Source of the DNA: Frondihabitans sp.
GTDB taxonomy: Bacteria; Actinomycetota; Actinomycetes; Actinomycetales; Microbacteriaceae
Direction of reading: 5' to 3'
NCBI GenBank assembly: GCA_025464735.1
Contig: JAODMX010000190.1
Span: 1 to 7,799, forward strand
DNA length: 7,799 nucleotides
Of this stretch, positions 5,994 through 7,799 are shown one piece after another. Numbering within the stretch: position 1 is the first letter of the stretch; every line of letters starts with the position of its first letter. A program made the translations under genes and the position numbers. Under the pieces are notes generated by a model. That model made no database searches and was not told the DNA's origin. It saw nothing but the letters and a program-made list of their open reading frames with translations.

Positions 5994-7379
5994 TCACGAG
6001 GATTGGTAGGAGATGCGGTAGTTGAGGATGTCCTGCGCGCTAGCGAGGCCCGCTGTGACGGACTTGGTCCCGAGGAAGGTCGGGCCGAGCGCCGTCGTGA
6101 CGTTGTTGAGCGCCTCGTTCATGCCGGTTCCGACGGGGAAATTTACTGTGTGATCCTGCGCCTCGGTCAAGAACGGGCTCACGTCGACACCCTTCTTCTT
6201 CCAGTACGTCTGGAACAGCGGGTCGAGTGACTTGATGGCGGGCCAGATGTAGCCGCCGCCGCCCATGATTCGCTGCGAGTCGGCGCTGCCGAGCCACTTG
6301 ACGAGTCGCCAGGCCTCGTTCGGGTGCTTCGTGTTGCTGACGATGCCGTCGGTGAGCCCGTTGATGACGCTGATCCGCCCCTTTGGCCCCGACGGCAGCG
6401 GCATGACCCCGACCTTGAAGTTGGACAGCCCGCTCAACGCGCCGGTGTTCCAGTCGCCCGCCTGCCACATCGCCATACGCCCCGACGAGAAGATCGTCTG
6501 GGAGTTGGTGCTGTCGCCGTTCGGGCCGGTCTCGCCGTTCGGCACCACGACATGTGCCGATCGGAGCATGTCGGTGAGAAACGTCATCGTCTCGCGATTC
6601 GCCTTACTGTCGAGAATGGATGAGGTCGCGTAAGGGTGCGGAAGCATGCCACCGCCGTTCATCGCCATGTAACTTCCGTAGATCGCCTGAAACTCGTTCG
6701 TCGAGGCGATCGCGTACACATCGATCGAACCCGGGTCGAACGCGGCGTCGAGGGCGTTGCGGCCCTTGTGGTCGATCGTGATCTGCTTCAGGAAGTGCAG
6801 GTAGGAGCCGCCGTCGCTGGGGTTCCAGCTGAGGTCGGTCGGCGCGTTACGGAACCCGGCCTTCTCGAGGTGCTGCTTGTTGTAGTAGATCGCGATCGTG
6901 TCCCAGTCCTTGGGAAGGCCCCAGAGCTTCGACCCGTCGCGATGCAGATCCACCAGGCTCGGGATGTACTGCCCGAGATCGATGCCGGCGCTCTTGACGC
7001 GCGGCGCGACGTCGGTGAGCAGGCCGCCCTTCGCCCAGTCGCCGAGCCACGGCGTGTTCACCCAGAACACGTCCGGGGCGTCGCCGGAGATGTACTGCGC
7101 CGTGATCTTCTGCTGGTAGTTGCCGTAGGGAATCTGCTCGATCGTGACGTGGATGTCAGGATTCCGGCGCTGGAACTCGTCGATCGATTTCTGATAGCCG
7201 ACCTGCTGTACCGCGTCCCATAGTGCGTAGGTGAGTTCCGTCGTCCCGGAGCTTGAGCCGCGGAACCCCCATCCCGCGGCCGAGCATCCGGCGAGCGTCG
7301 TCGCTCCGGCCGCGACCCCGACGAGACCCAAGAACTGACGGCGGCTGACCCGGGACGGTCCGTTCGCCGCGGGGCTCAT
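5994..7379 (-). CDS. ABC transporter sugar-binding lipoprotein, family 1, with Tat signal
   Basis: This membrane-anchored extracellular solute-binding protein belongs to the second carbohydrate importer. The 461-residue product begins with a twin-arginine signal (S12-R13-R14-Q-F-L), a short hydrophobic stretch rich in Gly/Ala, and the lipobox LAGC at 29-32, so C32 should be lipidated and the protein exported folded. The mature part has the family's usual features: ALWD near residue 52, the EF-x3-NP-x-I motif around 68-76, the SGDAPDVFWVN signature at 98-108, then WGLPKDWDT and IYYNK. An upstream in-frame ATG at 7490 would place 37 residues inside the permease gene before the signal peptide and is rejected. 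The ATG at 7379 overlaps the permease stop by four bases and has GGGAG seven bases away. Ligand type is unknown. It is followed after 46 bases by the GH109-like gene, which suggests a glycoside or amino-sugar-containing ligand, but that is inference. Confidence 0.95.
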   Translation of the reverse strand: MSPAANGPSRVSRRQFLGLVGVAAGATTLAGCSAAGWGFRGSSSGTTELTYALWDAVQQVGYQKSIDEFQRRNPDIHVTIEQIPYGNYQQKITAQYISGDAPDVFWVNTPWLGDWAKGGLLTDVAPRVKSAGIDLGQYIPSLVDLHRDGSKLWGLPKDWDTIAIYYNKQHLEKAGFRNAPTDLSWNPSDGGSYLHFLKQITIDHKGRNALDAAFDPGSIDVYAIASTNEFQAIYGSYMAMNGGGMLPHPYATSSILDSKANRETMTFLTDMLRSAHVVVPNGETGPNGDSTNSQTIFSSGRMAMWQAGDWNTGALSGLSNFKVGVMPLPSGPKGRISVINGLTDGIVSNTKHPNEAWRLVKWLGSADSQRIMGGGGYIWPAIKSLDPLFQTYWKKKGVDVSPFLTEAQDHTVNFPVGTGMNEALNNVTTALGPTFLGTKSVTAGLASAQDILNYRISYQSS

Positions 7380-7799
7380 CGGCTCGCTCCCGACAGGTTC
7401 ACCGAGTTGACGATGTGCTTCTGGAAGATCACGAACAGGATCACCATCGGGATCAGTGCCACGAGGGAGCCTGCGAGAACGAGGTTCCACTGGGCGGCGA
7501 AGTTCGAATTGAAGTTCGCCACCCCGACGCTGAGGACTTGGAGGTCGTTCGAACTCGTTGCGATAAGAGGCCAGAGGAAGTTGTTCCAGGAGAAGATCAC
7601 CGCGATGATCGTTGCCGTCATGATGATCGGTCGTGACATCGGTACGACGACTCGGCGAAGGATCGAGAGCTCGGAGCAGCCGTCGAGCCGCGCCGCCTCG
7701 ATGACCTCCGACGGAATTGACTGCAGGTATTGCCGCATCAGGAACACGGTGTATGGCGTGCCGAACACGTAGGGGAGGAACAGCGCCCAGTAGGTGTCG
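7376..7799 (-). CDS. Carbohydrate ABC transporter permease, MalG type (partial; 5' end outside window)
   Basis: This is the C-terminal part, about 140 residues, of a membrane subunit of the second importer. The frame is open to the window edge (first whole codon at 7798-7796). The GTG at 7766-7768 encodes an internal valine in the family stretch DTYWALFLPYVFGTPYTVFL, so it is not a start. The EAA loop is intact (EAARLDG at about 7679-7699, followed by VVVPMSRPI), as is the FSWNNFLWPL segment of the following membrane helix. A final hydrophobic segment, LVALIPMVILFVIFQ, is followed by the short C-terminal tail usual for MalG-type subunits. Its stop overlaps the binding-protein start by four bases. 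The other permease subunit presumably lies just beyond the window edge. The gene order permease then binding protein is the reverse of the plus-strand operon. Confidence 0.93.
   Translation of the reverse strand, partial: DTYWALFLPYVFGTPYTVFLMRQYLQSIPSEVIEAARLDGCSELSILRRVVVPMSRPIIMTATIIAVIFSWNNFLWPLIATSSNDLQVLSVGVANFNSNFAAQWNLVLAGSLVALIPMVILFVIFQKHIVNSVNLSGASR
7387..7391 (-). promoter_or_regulatory. Ribosome binding site deciding the binding-protein start
   Basis: On the minus strand GGGAG lies seven bases before the ATG at 7379. This supports the start that places the twin-arginine motif 12 residues from the N-terminus, against the longer in-frame start at 7490. Confidence 0.65.

Noticed and set aside
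7380..7490. A longer N-terminus for the Tat binding protein starting at 7490
   Set aside because: It would put 37 charged residues before the twin-arginine signal and overlap the permease gene by over 100 bases. The start at 7379 has a ribosome binding site and the usual ATGA overlap.
1..7799. CRISPR arrays, tRNA or rRNA genes, insertion sequences and phage genes
   Set aside because: No spaced direct repeats, no tRNA-like cloverleaf, no transposase or integrase motifs were seen. Nearly all of the window is filled by transporter and oxidoreductase genes.

Overview
The window looks like accessory carbohydrate-uptake DNA from a high-GC Gram-positive bacterium, probably an actinobacterium (a Microbacteriaceae-like genome would fit). 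The evidence is GC-rich sequence with G/C-biased third positions, tightly overlapping ATGA/GTGA gene junctions, a twin-arginine lipoprotein signal on a sugar-binding protein, and importer operons with no ATPase gene. No taxon can be fixed from the sequence alone.

Layout. Positions 1-4630 are the distal part of a plus-strand operon: the C-terminal part of a family 1 sugar-binding protein (1-737), a MalF/UgpA-type permease (749-1681), a MalG/UgpE-type permease (1678-2580), a zinc-dependent medium-chain dehydrogenase (2616-3632) and a Gfo/Idh/MocA dehydrogenase (3629-4630). Positions 4631-4750 are the only clear intergenic stretch. It separates two convergent operons and holds a 71-nt nested inverted repeat (4668-4738) that probably acts as a bidirectional terminator. 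Positions 4751-7799 are a minus-strand operon, read right to left: the C-terminal part of a second MalG-type permease (cut by the window edge), a Tat-exported sugar-binding lipoprotein (5994-7379), and a second, divergent Gfo/Idh/MocA-fold protein (4751-5947). Both promoters lie outside the window.

How the parts may work together. Each operon pairs an ABC carbohydrate importer of the CUT1 type with NAD(P)-dependent sugar-modifying enzymes. The plus-strand operon could import a sugar, polyol or glycoside and oxidise it with the zinc dehydrogenase and the canonical Gfo/Idh/MocA enzyme (Lys99, His176). The minus-strand enzyme is different. The family's EKP lysine is replaced by Ala-Val-Pro, and its other motifs (ET-YY, GDYVHD, YPTH, GHEGSHHF, IPDFGD) resemble the NAD-dependent glycoside hydrolases of family GH109. 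It may therefore cleave or modify a glycoside through transient oxidation instead of being a simple dehydrogenase. This is the most interesting observation in the window. The real substrate cannot be read from the sequence.
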